Positions 35,857 to 45,895 are shown, counted from the first letter of the stretch. The stretch: DNA of 64,000 nt from Natrinema saccharevitans (GCF_001953745.1 NZ_LWLN01000001.1:3162001-3226000); one strand, 5' to 3'. The notes: generated by a model not told the origin, from the sequence alone. Made by a program: numbers and translations.

Positions 35857-37749
35857 GTGTCCGATTCGGATCGCCGCCGGCTCCGGGACGCCCTCCGGAC
35901 CCGGCTCGAGCGCCGCGCCCTCTCGCTGGCGGCGCTCGCGACGGCCGCGGTGCTTGCGATCATGCTCTACCTGCCGGTCGGGGTCGTCTTCCTCGAGGCC
36001 GTTCTCGAGGCCGGACGGCCGACGCTCGCTTACTTCCGCGCGGTCCTGACCGACCCGTTCTATTTCGGGGCGCTCGCGAACGTCCTCGCGGAGCCGCTCG
36101 CCGTCCGGACGCACCTCGAGGGCGTCGCCGGCTGGCTCGGGGCCGTCTCGGTGTCTCTCACGCTCGTCCGGCCGATTCCCGGCCTCGAGCTACCGGTGCC
36201 GTGGCTCGCCCTCGAGACGCCGGGGGTCCGGTTGGGACTGTTCGGCTTTACCGCCTATCAGGCGGCGCTGTCGACGGTGGCAAGCGTCGCGCTCGGGCTG
36301 CCCGCGGCCTACGTCCTGGCGACCTACGAGTTCCGGGGCCGGCGGACGCTGCGCTCGCTGACGATCCTGCCCTTCGTCCTGCCCGGGATCATGGTCGCGG
36401 TCGGCTTCTACGCGATGTTCGGCCGGGGCGGGACGCTCAACGGCCTGCTCGGACTGATCGGGCTCGGGCCGTACCCGTTCATCGAGTGGAACCCGTTGGC
36501 GATCGTGATCGTCGCCCACGCGTTCTACAACGCGCCGCTGGTGGCCCGCGTGACCGTCGCCGCCTGGGAGTCCGTCGACCGCCGGGCCGTCGAGACCGCT
36601 CGCAGCCTCGGCGCGGGCCCGCGGCGGGCGTTCCGCGACGTGGTCGTCCCGCAGCTGCTGCCGGCGGTCCTGACCGGCGCGTTGCTGACGTTCATCTTCA
36701 CGTTCATGACCTTCCCCATCGTCCTCGCGCTGGGCGGGCTCCAGTTGGCGACCGTCGAGGTCTGGATCTACGACCGGGTGCGCCAGCTGGCCTACGGCGA
36801 GGCCGCGACGCTCGCCGTCCTCGAGACGCTGCTCTCGCTCGGGCTCACGTACGCCTATCTCCGATACGAGTCGGCCCAGTCGGGGCTGGCACGGTCGGCC
36901 GGTTCGACCGCGCGGCGGCCGCTCTTTCCCGACCTGCGGACGGCGCTGTCGCCGCGCCGACTGGCGATCGTCGGCTACGGACTCGTCGTGCTGGTGGTCT
37001 TCGTCGGACCGATGGCGAGCCTGATCGTCGGCAGCGTCACCGACGGGAGCGGGCTCACGGGTCGCCATTACGCGTTCCTGCTCGAGCGCCAGCTCGAGGG
37101 GGCCAGCTACCAGACGCTGCCGTGGGTCGCGATCAGAAACTCGCTGCTGTTCGGGGTCGCGACGCTCGCCGTCGCCGTACCGATGGGCGTCGTGATCTCG
37201 GTCGTGACCGCGCGGGCGGGCCGCGCGGGAGCCGTCGTCGACGCGCTGGCGATGTTGCCGCTGGCGGTCAGCGGCGTCGTCTTCGGGATCGGCCTGCTGC
37301 GGGGACTGGTCTTCGGCGTTCCGCTGCCCGGCAGCTGGCGGTTTCAGGTGACCGGCGCGGTCGCGATCGTCGCCGCCCACGCGGTCGCGGCCTACCCCTT
37401 CGTCACGCGCAACGTCTCGCCGCTGCTTGCGAACCTCGATCCGGCGATGGTCGAGTCCGCCCGCGCGCTGGGCGCCTCCCGCTACCGCGCGCTCCGGGAC
37501 GTGGAACTGCCGCTGGTAGCCAGCGGGATCGTCGCCGGCGCGGCCTTCGCCTTCGCCATCTCGATCGGGGAGTTCTCTTCGACGGTGATTTTGGCGGGCA
37601 GCCGCGACACCTACACGATGCCGGTCGCCGTCGAGCGCTATCTGGGTCGCCGGCCCGGCCCCGCGATCGCCATGGGGACTGTCCTGCTGTTCGTCACGGC
37701 CGCCAGCTTCGTCGTCGTCGACCGCGTCGGCGGGAGGTTCGAGCGATGA
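35857..37749 (+). CDS. thiP: Thiamine-type ABC importer permease (two fused halves)
   Basis: A 630-residue permease with about twelve spans and two BPD_transp/EAA loops: ETARSLGAGPRRAFRDVVVPQLLP (about residues 245-270) and ESARALGASRYRALRDVELPLVA (about 530-555). This duplicated structure is that of ThiP/FbpB permeases. The start is GTG at 35857, four bases after the binding-protein stop. With the TbpA-like gene before it and the ATPase overlapping its end, thiamine (or TPP) uptake is the likeliest function, although iron(III) importers share the architecture. Confidence 0.86.
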   Translation: MSDSDRRRLRDALRTRLERRALSLAALATAAVLAIMLYLPVGVVFLEAVLEAGRPTLAYFRAVLTDPFYFGALANVLAEPLAVRTHLEGVAGWLGAVSVSLTLVRPIPGLELPVPWLALETPGVRLGLFGFTAYQAALSTVASVALGLPAAYVLATYEFRGRRTLRSLTILPFVLPGIMVAVGFYAMFGRGGTLNGLLGLIGLGPYPFIEWNPLAIVIVAHAFYNAPLVARVTVAAWESVDRRAVETARSLGAGPRRAFRDVVVPQLLPAVLTGALLTFIFTFMTFPIVLALGGLQLATVEVWIYDRVRQLAYGEAATLAVLETLLSLGLTYAYLRYESAQSGLARSAGSTARRPLFPDLRTALSPRRLAIVGYGLVVLVVFVGPMASLIVGSVTDGSGLTGRHYAFLLERQLEGASYQTLPWVAIRNSLLFGVATLAVAVPMGVVISVVTARAGRAGAVVDALAMLPLAVSGVVFGIGLLRGLVFGVPLPGSWRFQVTGAVAIVAAHAVAAYPFVTRNVSPLLANLDPAMVESARALGASRYRALRDVELPLVASGIVAGAAFAFAISIGEFSSTVILAGSRDTYTMPVAVERYLGRRPGPAIAMGTVLLFVTAASFVVVDRVGGRFER

Positions 37750-38789
37750 CCGAACTCACGCTGGCCGGCGTCGCCAAACGCTACGACGGGACCGCGGCGC
37801 TCGAGGGGATCGACCTGACGGTCCGGGACGGGGAGTTTTTCACCCTCGTCGGCCCCTCGGGCTGCGGGAAGACGACGACGCTGCGGACGATCGCCGGTTT
37901 CGAGTCGCCGACGGCGGGGACCGTCCGCTTCGACGGGCGGGCGATGGACGGCGTCCCGCCGGAGGCGCGAGACGTCGGCGTCGTCTTCCAGAGCTACGCC
38001 CTCTTTCCGCACATGAGCGTCGCCGAGAACGTCGGCTACGGGCTTCGGTTCCGGGAGCCGCCGGACGGGGAGACCGTCGACGAACGCGTCCGGGAACTGC
38101 TCGCGCTGGTCGACCTCGAGGGGATGGGCGAGCGCGATCCCGAGGGGCTGTCGGGCGGGCAGCGCCAGCGGGTGGCGCTGGCGCGGGCGCTCGCGCCGGC
38201 TCCCGACCTGCTCTTGCTCGACGAGCCGATGAGCGCGCTGGACGCACGGCTTCGAGAGTCGCTGCGCAGGCAGGTCAAACGGATCCAGTCGGAACTCGAG
38301 ATCACGACCGTCTACGTCACCCACGATCAGGCCGAGGCGCTTGCGATCTCCGATCGAGTGGCGGTGATAAACGGCGGCCGGGTCGAGCAGGTCGGCCGGC
38401 CGCAGGCGATCTACCGCGAGCCCGCGACGCGGTTCGTCGCCGAGTTCGTCGGCGACAACAACGTCTTCGAGGGCGCGGTGCGGGCTCGAGAGGGCGAGCG
38501 AACGCGGATCGACGTCGGCGGCGAGACCCTCGCGGTGTCGTCGGAGCCGGTCCCGCCGGAAGCGAACCGAGTCACCGTCTGCGTGCGACCGGGCGCGCTC
38601 TCCAGAAGCGCCGGGACCAACCGGCTGCCGGTGGCCGTCGAGACCAGCGAGTTTCTCGGCGAGACGGTCCGGGTTCACGGCCGCTGGAACGGGACCGAGA
38701 TGGTCCTCCAGCTACCCGAGATCCCCGACGATGACGAACTGACCGTCGGCTTCGACCCCGCGGACGCTCACGTCGTCGCGGCCGACTGA
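37746..38789 (+). CDS. thiQ: Thiamine-type ABC importer ATP-binding protein
   Basis: A 347-residue ATPase overlapping the permease by four bases. Walker A GPSGCGKTTTLR, Q-loop VVFQSYALFPHMSV, signature LSGGQRQRVALARAL, Walker B LLLLDEPMSALD, H-loop VTHDQAEAL. A C-terminal TOBE domain (about 245-345, NNVFEGAVRAREGER...SEFLGETVRVHGRW) makes it longer than E. coli ThiQ and similar to PotA/FbpC subunits. Part of the tbpA-thiP-thiQ operon. Confidence 0.9.
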   Translation: MTELTLAGVAKRYDGTAALEGIDLTVRDGEFFTLVGPSGCGKTTTLRTIAGFESPTAGTVRFDGRAMDGVPPEARDVGVVFQSYALFPHMSVAENVGYGLRFREPPDGETVDERVRELLALVDLEGMGERDPEGLSGGQRQRVALARALAPAPDLLLLDEPMSALDARLRESLRRQVKRIQSELEITTVYVTHDQAEALAISDRVAVINGGRVEQVGRPQAIYREPATRFVAEFVGDNNVFEGAVRAREGERTRIDVGGETLAVSSEPVPPEANRVTVCVRPGALSRSAGTNRLPVAVETSEFLGETVRVHGRWNGTEMVLQLPEIPDDDELTVGFDPADAHVVAAD

Positions 38790-38877
38790 GCCGGCTGGGT
38801 GCGACGCGGCGTCCCCGTCTCCGGGACCGGAATGCACAGGGCGGTCGCTTTTCGATCGGTTCGTGCTATTGTCCCAC

Positions 38878-39069
38878 ATGCAATTCACTCGTCGACTCCG
38901 GGTCGAACTCGAGCGCCACGAGGTGGCCGTCGGGACCGAGTTCACCGTTCGCGTCCGCGACGACCGGCGACGGCCGGTCGAGGGAGCGGTCGTCGAGGCA
39001 GGACGGAAGTCGGCCCGCGTCGTCTCGTCGGGTCCCGGTGACGAGCGCTCGGCGAGCGGACGGCGTTGA
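38878..39069 (+). CDS. Short beta-domain protein, possibly truncated
   Basis: A 63-residue protein, MQFTRRLRVELERHEVAVG, then FTVRVRDDRRRPVEGAVVEAG, which reads like the first half of a carboxypeptidase-regulatory/Ig-like beta domain, then a charged tail (SSGPGDERSASGRR) that does not continue the fold. I suspect a frameshifted or truncated member of a longer haloarchaeal family, but could not find the missing half downstream. TTG/ATG at 38863 is an alternative start. Confidence 0.45.
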   Translation: MQFTRRLRVELERHEVAVGTEFTVRVRDDRRRPVEGAVVEAGRKSARVVSSGPGDERSASGRR

Positions 39070-39115
39070 AGCGCCATGGCACAGCGTTATCCCCGTCGGT
39101 GCTGTGTGTGAGATC

Positions 39116-39298
39116 ATGGCAGACACCAAGGACAGTCGCGAGAGCCAAGCCGACGACGCCGAGGAGCGCCAGCGCGAGCGGGAACTCGAGGAGGCCCTCG
39201 AGCGCGACGACGAGGACGAGCCGCCGGCCGACGAGGCCGACGACGAGGACGAGTCGGCCGCGGGCGACGATGAGGAATCGGCCTCGAGCGACGAGTAG
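39116..39298 (+). CDS. Very acidic 60-residue protein, probably disordered
   Basis: Starts MADTKDSRESQADDAEERQRERELEEALE; about half of the residues are Asp or Glu, with a helical charged N-terminal half and a disordered DE-rich C-terminal half. No cysteine, no motif. Similar short acidic proteins are common in haloarchaea; no function assigned. Confidence 0.55.
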   Translation: MADTKDSRESQADDAEERQRERELEEALERDDEDEPPADEADDEDESAAGDDEESASSDE

Positions 39299-39319
39299 GG
39301 TCGGCGCGATACTCGAGGG

Positions 39320-41266
39320 CTACAGCCCCCAGAAGAAGTTGATCCCGAGGACGGTGACGATCGAGAGCAGGAACTGCAGCGGCGCGCCGACCCGGACGAA
39401 GTCCACGAACTTGTAGCCGCCGGGGCCGTAGACGAACAGGTTCGTCTGGTAGCCGACGGGCGTGAGAAACGCCGTCGAGGCGGCGAACGTGACTGCGAGG
39501 ACGAAAGCAAAGGGGTTCGCGCCGATCTGAGAGGCGGTCTCGACGGCCACCGGGAGCATCAACACGACGCTGGCGTTGTTCGAGATCACGCCCGTGATGA
39601 GCCCCGTCGCGAGGTAGAACACCCAGAGGACGCCGAGCGCAGGGAGGTAGGCCCCGGTCGACGCGACGAGCGACCCCAAGAGGTCGGCCCCGCCGGTCTG
39701 CTCTAAGGCGATCCCCAGCGGGATGATGCCCGCAAGCAGGAAGATCACGTCCCACTCGACGGCGTCGTAGATCTCGGTCGGCTTGAGGACGCCCGATGCG
39801 ACCATCGCGACGACGCCGGCCAGTGCTGTGACCATGATCGGCAAGGAGAGCGCCGACATGGACTCGAGGGCGGCGACGCCGGTCACGCCGGCCAGCGCGG
39901 TCCCGACGGCCCCCCACGGGACGGCGACGAAGCCGACGACGCCGGCCATGATCGCCGTCGCGTGGGGAATCTTCTCCGTTCGGTAATCGGGCTCGTCCGG
40001 CTCGTGGGCGACGATGAAGTCGTCGTTTTGCGAGAGCCGGTCGATGCTGTCGGGTGCCGCCTGGACCAACAGCGTGTCGCCGACCCGAATGCGGCGTTCG
40101 TCCATGTCGCTGCGGACCGTCTCCCCGCGACTGCGGAAGGCCAGCACGGTCGCGTCGTAGCGCTGGCGGAACGTCGACGTCTCGAGCGACTCGCCCACGA
40201 GGAACGAGCCCCGGGGGACGACGACCTCGACCAGCGTGCGGTCGGGGATCTCCTCGGGCTCGAGTTCGGCGTCGGTCTCCGGACCGCCGTCGATCGTGAG
40301 CGTCTCGCGTTCGACGAGTTGCTGGACGGTCGGCCGGTCGGCCCGGAGCCGGAGCGTGTCGCCGGCCCGGATCGTCTTCTGGCCGATGGGTTCGATGAAC
40401 TCTTCGTCGTCGCGGACGACCTGCAGGATGTCGGCGTCGAACGCGACGCGGTCGATGGCGTCGGCGACGGTCGAGCCGACGATCGGCGAGCCCTCGTCGA
40501 CGATCACCTCGGTCAGGTACTCCTCGATGTCGTACTCCGTGACGTAGTCCTCGTCGACGGGGACCCGCTCGGGGAGCAGCCGGTGGCCGACGGTCATGAG
40601 ATAGAGGCTGCCGACGAGGAGGACGACGATCCCCAGTTGGGTGAACTCGAACATCGAGAAGGGGTGATCGAGCAGGCGCGCGGAGACGTCGCTCGCGAGG
40701 ATGTTCGTCGAGGTACCGATCAGCGTGAGCATCCCGCCGAACATCGAAGCGTACGAGAGCGGAATCAGCAGCTTCGACGGCGAGGTCTTGCCCTTGTGCG
40801 CGATGTCGGAGACGACGGGCACGAGGATGGCGACGACCGGCGTGTTGTTGATAAAGCCGGAGATGGGGCCGCTGACGCCGATCGTCGCGAGCAACTGTTT
40901 GTCGAGGTCCTCGCCGGCGAACGCGGACATCTTCCGGCCGACGATCTGGACGACTCCGGTCTGGCTAATTCCGGAACTCAAAATGAGCATCGCCAGCACG
41001 GTGATCGTCGCCGAGTTCGAGAACCCGGAGGTCCCTTCCGCCGTCGAGATTTCGGTAAAGTTCGCGACCCCGTCCGTGCCGAGTACCATCAACAGGACCA
41101 TCACGAGGATGGCGGTCACGTCGATCGGCAGCCACTCCGTCACGAAAAGCACCAGCGCGAGGAGGATGATCGCGAACACCACGAGCATCTGGGGCGTCAC
41201 CGCGAGCCCGCCGGACTCGGCGGCCAGCGGTACGACCCCGCCCTCGAAGAAGAGACCTCCGGTCAC
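39320..41266 (-). CDS. SLC13/ArsB-type transporter with two TrkA-C domains
   Basis: A 648-residue carrier with about twelve spans in two halves. The motif STNILASDV within SYASMFGGMLTLIGTSTNI and the later SNNASVVLMLPVAV with FLTPVGYQTNLFVYGPGGYKF are the paired SLC13/CitM-type substrate and sodium loops. Between the halves (about residues 240-430) lie two TrkA-C regulatory domains (EVIVDEGSPIVGSTVADAI and EVVVPRGSFLVGESLETSTF). Bacterial relatives transport sulfate or dicarboxylates with sodium; the substrate is not deducible here. Confidence 0.9.
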   Translation of the reverse strand: MTGGLFFEGGVVPLAAESGGLAVTPQMLVVFAIILLALVLFVTEWLPIDVTAILVMVLLMVLGTDGVANFTEISTAEGTSGFSNSATITVLAMLILSSGISQTGVVQIVGRKMSAFAGEDLDKQLLATIGVSGPISGFINNTPVVAILVPVVSDIAHKGKTSPSKLLIPLSYASMFGGMLTLIGTSTNILASDVSARLLDHPFSMFEFTQLGIVVLLVGSLYLMTVGHRLLPERVPVDEDYVTEYDIEEYLTEVIVDEGSPIVGSTVADAIDRVAFDADILQVVRDDEEFIEPIGQKTIRAGDTLRLRADRPTVQQLVERETLTIDGGPETDAELEPEEIPDRTLVEVVVPRGSFLVGESLETSTFRQRYDATVLAFRSRGETVRSDMDERRIRVGDTLLVQAAPDSIDRLSQNDDFIVAHEPDEPDYRTEKIPHATAIMAGVVGFVAVPWGAVGTALAGVTGVAALESMSALSLPIMVTALAGVVAMVASGVLKPTEIYDAVEWDVIFLLAGIIPLGIALEQTGGADLLGSLVASTGAYLPALGVLWVFYLATGLITGVISNNASVVLMLPVAVETASQIGANPFAFVLAVTFAASTAFLTPVGYQTNLFVYGPGGYKFVDFVRVGAPLQFLLSIVTVLGINFFWGL

Positions 41267-41534
41267 GGTTGATAGTACGGATTCCCTGACGGTGCGGCTT
41301 GAAGCCCCCGGTTTGCCGACGCCGTCGGGGTCCGCGACGCCGCACTGGCGACTCGCGACGAGTCGTCTCGAGTGAATACGGGACGAACATCATCGGAAGC
41401 GTTCTTTTCTCGCGGGAACGGTAGCCGTACTCAAGTGACTGGCTCGCGGACGGCCGGGTACGGAGACGGCCGACGGTCGACCCCCTCGCGTTGCCGCGGC
41501 TCCCGATCGACTCCCGCGCCGGACCCACCGAGTC

Positions 41535-41843
41535 ATGAACGAGTACACGCTCCCCATCGCGATCGCGAACACGGCGACGGTACTGACCGGCGGCGCAATC
41601 GCGTCGCTCGCCTATCGGGCCTTCCGCCGGACCGGGTCGGCGGCGCTGCGTGCCGTCGCCGGCGGCTTCGGCGTCATCGTCGTCGGCTCGATCCTCGGCG
41701 GCGGCGTCCACCTCCTCGGCGACACGATGGGGCTGGGCATCGCCCTGCAGAGTTCGGCGACGGCGCTCGGGTTCGCGATCTTGCTCTACTCGCTGTACGC
41801 CGAAACGGGCGGCATTACCGTAACCACGGAGCTATCGACATGA
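41535..41843 (+). CDS. Three-span haloarchaeal membrane protein
   Basis: A 102-residue protein with three hydrophobic segments (about residues 6-28, 38-60 and 68-92), like the small membrane proteins often found beside regulators in haloarchaea; no regulator gene is present here. It overlaps the nucleotidyltransferase gene by four bases (ATGA). Function unknown. Confidence 0.6.
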   Translation: MNEYTLPIAIANTATVLTGGAIASLAYRAFRRTGSAALRAVAGGFGVIVVGSILGGGVHLLGDTMGLGIALQSSATALGFAILLYSLYAETGGITVTTELST

Positions 41844-42334
41844 GCGACGGACCGTCCGGCCGACCGACGCGAGTCGTCGCTCAGGGCACGTTCGATCTCC
41901 TGCATCCCGGCCACGTTCACTATCTGGAGGCGGCCGCGGACGCGGGCGACGAACTCCACGTCATCGTCGCCCGCGCGGAGAGTGTCGCACACAAACCCGA
42001 CCCCGTGCTGTCGGGCGAGCAGCGTCGCGACGCCGTCGCCGCGCTCGAGGCGGTCGATCACGCCCGACTGGGTCATCCCGAGGATTTCTCGGTGCCGATC
42101 CGCGAGATCGACCCCGACATCGTCGTGCTGGGCCACGACCAGCACCACGACTCCGACGAGATCGACGGGCTGCTCGCGGCGTGGGGAATCGACTGTCGGG
42201 TCGAGCGGGCCGGCGCCCTCGAGCCGACGGGGAAGCGCCTGCACTCGAGCAGCGACATCGTCGACCGAGTTCTCGAGTGGTGGCAGGGACGGGACGAGCA
42301 GCTGCCGTCGCTCGAGGCCGAATCGGACGACTGA
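41840..42334 (+). CDS. ribL: FAD synthase-like nucleotidyltransferase (RibL family)
   Basis: A 164-residue cytidylyltransferase-like enzyme. [23 protein letters not shown] carries the HxGH nucleotide-binding motif (residues 21-24 region), [13 protein letters not shown] is the middle site, and [14 protein letters not shown] matches the TSSSxI-like motif. These fit archaeal RibL, which makes FAD from FMN and ATP (or CTP). Translation is coupled to the upstream membrane protein by a four-base overlap. Glycerol-3-phosphate cytidylyltransferase activity cannot be excluded. Confidence 0.85.
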   Translation: MSDGPSGRPTRVVAQGTFDLLHPGHVHYLEAAADAGDELHVIVARAESVAHKPDPVLSGEQRRDAVAALEAVDHARLGHPEDFSVPIREIDPDIVVLGHDQHHDSDEIDGLLAAWGIDCRVERAGALEPTGKRLHSSSDIVDRVLEWWQGRDEQLPSLEAESDD

Positions 42335-42370
42335 GCGCGACCCCGAAACGGCGACGGTCACCGCCGGAGG

Positions 42371-44758
42371 TTACTGCGAGGAGAGCCGCGACTGGAACCG
42401 ATCGAGTCCCACGTCGAGCATGTCGGGACTGACGGGCTGGAACTCGTTGTCGTCGGGGAGATACGGGCGGACCGAGTCCCAGCTGTCCCGAGCGTACCGT
42501 TCGTCGAGCAGAACGCGAACGCCGACGTCTTCGGGGCTGCGGATGACCCGTCCGATGGCCTGTCGAGCCTTCCGGACCGCGGGGATCGTGAGCGCGTAAG
42601 TAAAACCGTCGCCGAACTCGTCGTCGTAAGCGCGTCGGACCGCCTTCGTTCGGGGGCTCGAGGTGTTGACGATCGGGACGCCACAGACGACCGCGGCGGC
42701 GAGTCGGTCGCCGCTGTAGTCGACGCCCTCCGTCAGCGTGCCCCGCAGGCTCGTGACCAGTACCTTCCCCTCGCCCGCGAAAAACTCGTCTTTGAGCGAC
42801 TCGGTGGTCTCGTCGTCGCTGGCGACGTCGAGCAGGACCGGCTTGTCGATCCGATCCTCGAGCCGGCCGGCGATCCACTCGGCCTCGGCGTAACTGGGCA
42901 TGCCGACGAGGACGTTGCCGGGGAGTCGAGCGACCGTCGCGACGGCGTTCGCGTAGGATCGGCGAGTCGGGTTCTCCTCGCCCGGCCGGCCGCGGTTATC
43001 GTAGGTGTACTTCGGCGCGGCGACCGCGAAGCTCTCGCGGTTCTCGGCGGGGAAGTGCAGGCCGTACCGCCGTTCGACGACCGGGCGGTCCTCCTCGCGG
43101 GCGAGGTACTGCAGCCCCGTGACCTCGGTGAAGGCCTCGATCGGCTCGAGGGTCGCGCTCATCAGGACGCCGCCGCCGAAGGTCCCGAGTCGGTCCCCGA
43201 TGGCGTCGCTGGGCACGCAGTTGTGCAAGGAGAGCCGGGCGTTGTAGGCCCGCCGCCACGAGTCGGGCGGCTCGGTGTCGTCCCAGGTGCGCTCGAGTTC
43301 GATCTCCCGGAAGTAATCGGTGTGGCCCCGGCGGTACCACTCGCCGAGGACCCGGCCGACGGCGGGCGCAGCGCGGGTCCGGTCCTCGTCTTCGGCCTCG
43401 TTCAAGACCCGCTGGACGACCGCACCGACGGCCTCGGCGCGGACCCAGTCGGCATCGCCGTAGCCCGCCTCGCGGGCCCACTCGGTCAGTTCGTCCTCGG
43501 CGGGCGCTGCGGGGTCCCGGAGGGGGAGTTCCGCGTCCTCGAGGTCGTTCAGGTTCGACTGCCAGCCCCGACAGTTGCGGTCGAGATACGCAGTCACCCG
43601 GCGATCGAGTTCGGCCCGGAGGTCCTGCACGAACTCGAGGGTGCGGTTGAGTTCCTCGAACGAGACGTCGCTGTCCTCGAGTTCCCCTCGGACGAGGTCG
43701 GCGTCGGCGGTCTTGGAGCCGCCCTCTGCCTGCCGGCCCTCGCGTTCGAACGTGATCGGCTGGATGACCCGCGAGAGTTCGGTCTCGGCGTCTCGAAGCG
43801 TGCGGTCGGCGACGCCCTCGCTGACCAGGTCGCGGACCCGGGGCTCTAACATGTGGGCCTCGTCGCAGACGACGAACGTCGAGTCGTCGAGCAGGGCGCC
43901 GGTAAAGGAGCCGACGGTACGGGGATCGAAGGCGTGGTAGTAGTTGCCGACGACGACCTCGGCCTCGCCGAGGGCGGCCCCCATCACGGAGTGGGGGCAG
44001 GTGCCGTGTGTCACCGAGCGGGCCACGAGGTCCCCGGGCGTGACCATCCCGGCGTCGGTGAAGTCGTAGGGAACCGCTTCGGCGGGCGAGCCGTCCTCGT
44101 CGTCGGGTAGATCCTCCAGATACTGCGCGTAGAACGGGCAATACTCCGTCTCGGCGCCGACCGGGCCACCCTCACCGTACTCCGGCAGGTCGGGCGGGTA
44201 CGGCGTCGGCTCACCGGCGGTCTCGAGGAAGGTGTTCTTCGACCGACTCCCGCTGTCGGCCAACCCGATCTGCTGGCTGCGGGCGCGGGTCGCCAGGTTC
44301 CCCGCGGTCGTGTCGCCGCCCTCGCCGGTGAGATCGCGGGTGCGATCGCGCAGGGTCTCACAGCGGTCGTAGACGTTTCCGTCGTCGAACCCCGCCGTCT
44401 TCTCGCGGTTGTACGGGCAGACGTCGGCCTTCCCGACGAGGGTCAGTCCCGAGACGGGGTTCCAGTCGGCCGGCAGGTTCTCGTTGATCGTCTCGAGGTC
44501 CGCTTCGAACTGGCGCAGTTGCTGTTTGACGCTCGTGAGGACGAACACGCGCTCGTAGTCGGTGTCGGGATCGCGAACCAGATCGATCCCGGCAGTGAGC
44601 GCGATCATCGTCTTCCCGGTCCCACAGGCCCCTTCGACGACGGTGTAGCCGCCCTGCCGGCCGGTGTCGATGGCGGTCTCGATACCGTCGACCTGCGGCT
44701 CGTAGGGCTCGTCGTGGCCGAACACCGTCCGCCAGTCGGTCATTCTGCCAGTACTCAT
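42371..44758 (-). CDS. XPD/DinG-type Fe-S DNA helicase
   Basis: A 795-residue SF2 helicase. Walker A GACGTGKT (43-50), DEAH in FVVCDEAHML (299-302), SATLEPIEAFTE and the C-terminal RQAIGRVIRSPEDVGVRVLLDERY for motifs V-VI. Four Cys at 114, 133, 207 and 254 are placed like the 4Fe-4S ligands of XPD, with an unusually long insert between the second and third. It probably repairs DNA (excision repair or R-loop/G4 resolution). ATG 44743 (MTDW) is a possible later start. The in-frame extension to 45172 is antisense noise and was rejected. Confidence 0.9.
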   Translation of the reverse strand: MSTGRMTDWRTVFGHDEPYEPQVDGIETAIDTGRQGGYTVVEGACGTGKTMIALTAGIDLVRDPDTDYERVFVLTSVKQQLRQFEADLETINENLPADWNPVSGLTLVGKADVCPYNREKTAGFDDGNVYDRCETLRDRTRDLTGEGGDTTAGNLATRARSQQIGLADSGSRSKNTFLETAGEPTPYPPDLPEYGEGGPVGAETEYCPFYAQYLEDLPDDEDGSPAEAVPYDFTDAGMVTPGDLVARSVTHGTCPHSVMGAALGEAEVVVGNYYHAFDPRTVGSFTGALLDDSTFVVCDEAHMLEPRVRDLVSEGVADRTLRDAETELSRVIQPITFEREGRQAEGGSKTADADLVRGELEDSDVSFEELNRTLEFVQDLRAELDRRVTAYLDRNCRGWQSNLNDLEDAELPLRDPAAPAEDELTEWAREAGYGDADWVRAEAVGAVVQRVLNEAEDEDRTRAAPAVGRVLGEWYRRGHTDYFREIELERTWDDTEPPDSWRRAYNARLSLHNCVPSDAIGDRLGTFGGGVLMSATLEPIEAFTEVTGLQYLAREEDRPVVERRYGLHFPAENRESFAVAAPKYTYDNRGRPGEENPTRRSYANAVATVARLPGNVLVGMPSYAEAEWIAGRLEDRIDKPVLLDVASDDETTESLKDEFFAGEGKVLVTSLRGTLTEGVDYSGDRLAAAVVCGVPIVNTSSPRTKAVRRAYDDEFGDGFTYALTIPAVRKARQAIGRVIRSPEDVGVRVLLDERYARDSWDSVRPYLPDDNEFQPVSPDMLDVGLDRFQSRLSSQ

Positions 44759-44948
44759 AGTCGGTCGTCCATAGCGTTGACGGACTGGAGTGGCCGCCCG
44801 ACCAGTAATAAACGTCGGGTCGTTCGGGGCGACGCCGAGTCGAGCGGGACCGAGCGGACGATCGATCCGCGTTCGGCCCGGATCCACGGTCGGCCCGCCC
44901 GATTGCTGCCAGCGTGAGCCTTTACTTGGCTCGGCTCCTAGAAATCGT

Positions 44949-45185
44949 GTGAAGGTTCCCCACTCCCTCGAGAACGTCGACCGAGACGCCGTCGTTCGGA
45001 CGTTCGAATACGATGACGGTAGCGCCATCGCGGTCGATTTCGGCACGTCGGCCGCGGATATCTCGGTCGACGTCGTCGGGTCGACCGCGATCATCGTCGC
45101 GGGCGACGAGCAGTTCGAGTTCGAACTCCCGCCGGAAGCGACCGACGTCTCGGCCCGGAACGGGGTACTCACGATCGAAGAGTAA
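44949..45185 (+). CDS. Small HSP20-like haloarchaeal protein (78 aa)
   Basis: A beta-rich 78-residue protein: ISVDVVGSTAIIVAGDEQFEFELPPEATDVSARNGVLTIE has the end of an alpha-crystallin fold (the GVLTI-type motif), without the flanking segments of true HSP20. Start GTG 44949 is chosen because it gives MKVPHSLENVDRD and lies next to a plausible promoter. It is divergent from the XPD-like helicase. Confidence 0.65.
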   Translation: MKVPHSLENVDRDAVVRTFEYDDGSAIAVDFGTSAADISVDVVGSTAIIVAGDEQFEFELPPEATDVSARNGVLTIEE

Positions 45186-45319
45186 CGAGTCGGACCGGCA
45201 AACGGCCGCAGTGAGGACCCGATTCACGCTGTTTTCGAAGTGCCGGTAGAACGTGACCCGCAGCGACCGAGACCGAGTCAAAGCACAACGCCTTCCCCGC
45301 TCGGTCGACTACGTCGGCT

Positions 45320-45895
45320 ATGAGCGATTCCATCGACGTCGACCGCTGGCGCACGGAACTCGAGTCCAAACGCGCCGAGAAAGACGACTTTTTCGCCGAC
45401 CATCCGCAGTCGCCGATCCCGCCCGAAGAGCGCGATGATTTCGCGGGACTGGACTACTTCGAGCCGGATCCGGACTACCGCGTGACCGCGACCGCGACGG
45501 TCCACGACGACCCCGAGGTCGTGCTGATGGACACCACGGCGGGCCGGGAGATGCGCTACCTGCGGGTCGCGACCCTCGAGTTCGAACTGGATCGCGAGGA
45601 CGAGGACCTGGAGGACGGGACGTTCGAACTCGCGGCCTACCAGCAAGAGAGCCCCGACGCACAGCCGCTGTTCGTCCCGTTCCGGGACAAGACGACGGGC
45701 CAGCAGAGCTACGACGGCGGCCGCTACATGGAACTCGAGCCCGACCGGGACCTCGCGGACGGCGACGAGATCGTCGTCGACTTCAACCTCGCGTACTCGC
45801 CGTTCTGTGCCTACAGCGACACCTTCGACTGTCCGCTCCCGCCCGAGGAGAACTGGCTCGAGGTCGCGATCCCGGCCGGCGAACGCCACGAGTAG
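45320..45895 (+). CDS. DUF1684 family protein
   Basis: A 191-residue protein matching DUF1684: WRTELESKRAEKDDFFADHPQSPIPPEERDDFAGLDYF at the start, then a beta-sandwich with PLFVPFRDKTTGQQSYDGGRYME and DFNLAYSPFCAYSDTFDCPLPPEENWLEVAIPAGE, all conserved family blocks. Function unknown. No membrane segment. About 280 bases after it (45896-46177) I see no gene. Confidence 0.88.
   Translation: MSDSIDVDRWRTELESKRAEKDDFFADHPQSPIPPEERDDFAGLDYFEPDPDYRVTATATVHDDPEVVLMDTTAGREMRYLRVATLEFELDREDEDLEDGTFELAAYQQESPDAQPLFVPFRDKTTGQQSYDGGRYMELEPDRDLADGDEIVVDFNLAYSPFCAYSDTFDCPLPPEENWLEVAIPAGERHE

Noticed and set aside
44759-45172. 138-residue N-terminal extension of the XPD-like helicase
   Set aside because: Antisense to the small HSP20-like gene; the helicase start MSTGRMTDW fits better.
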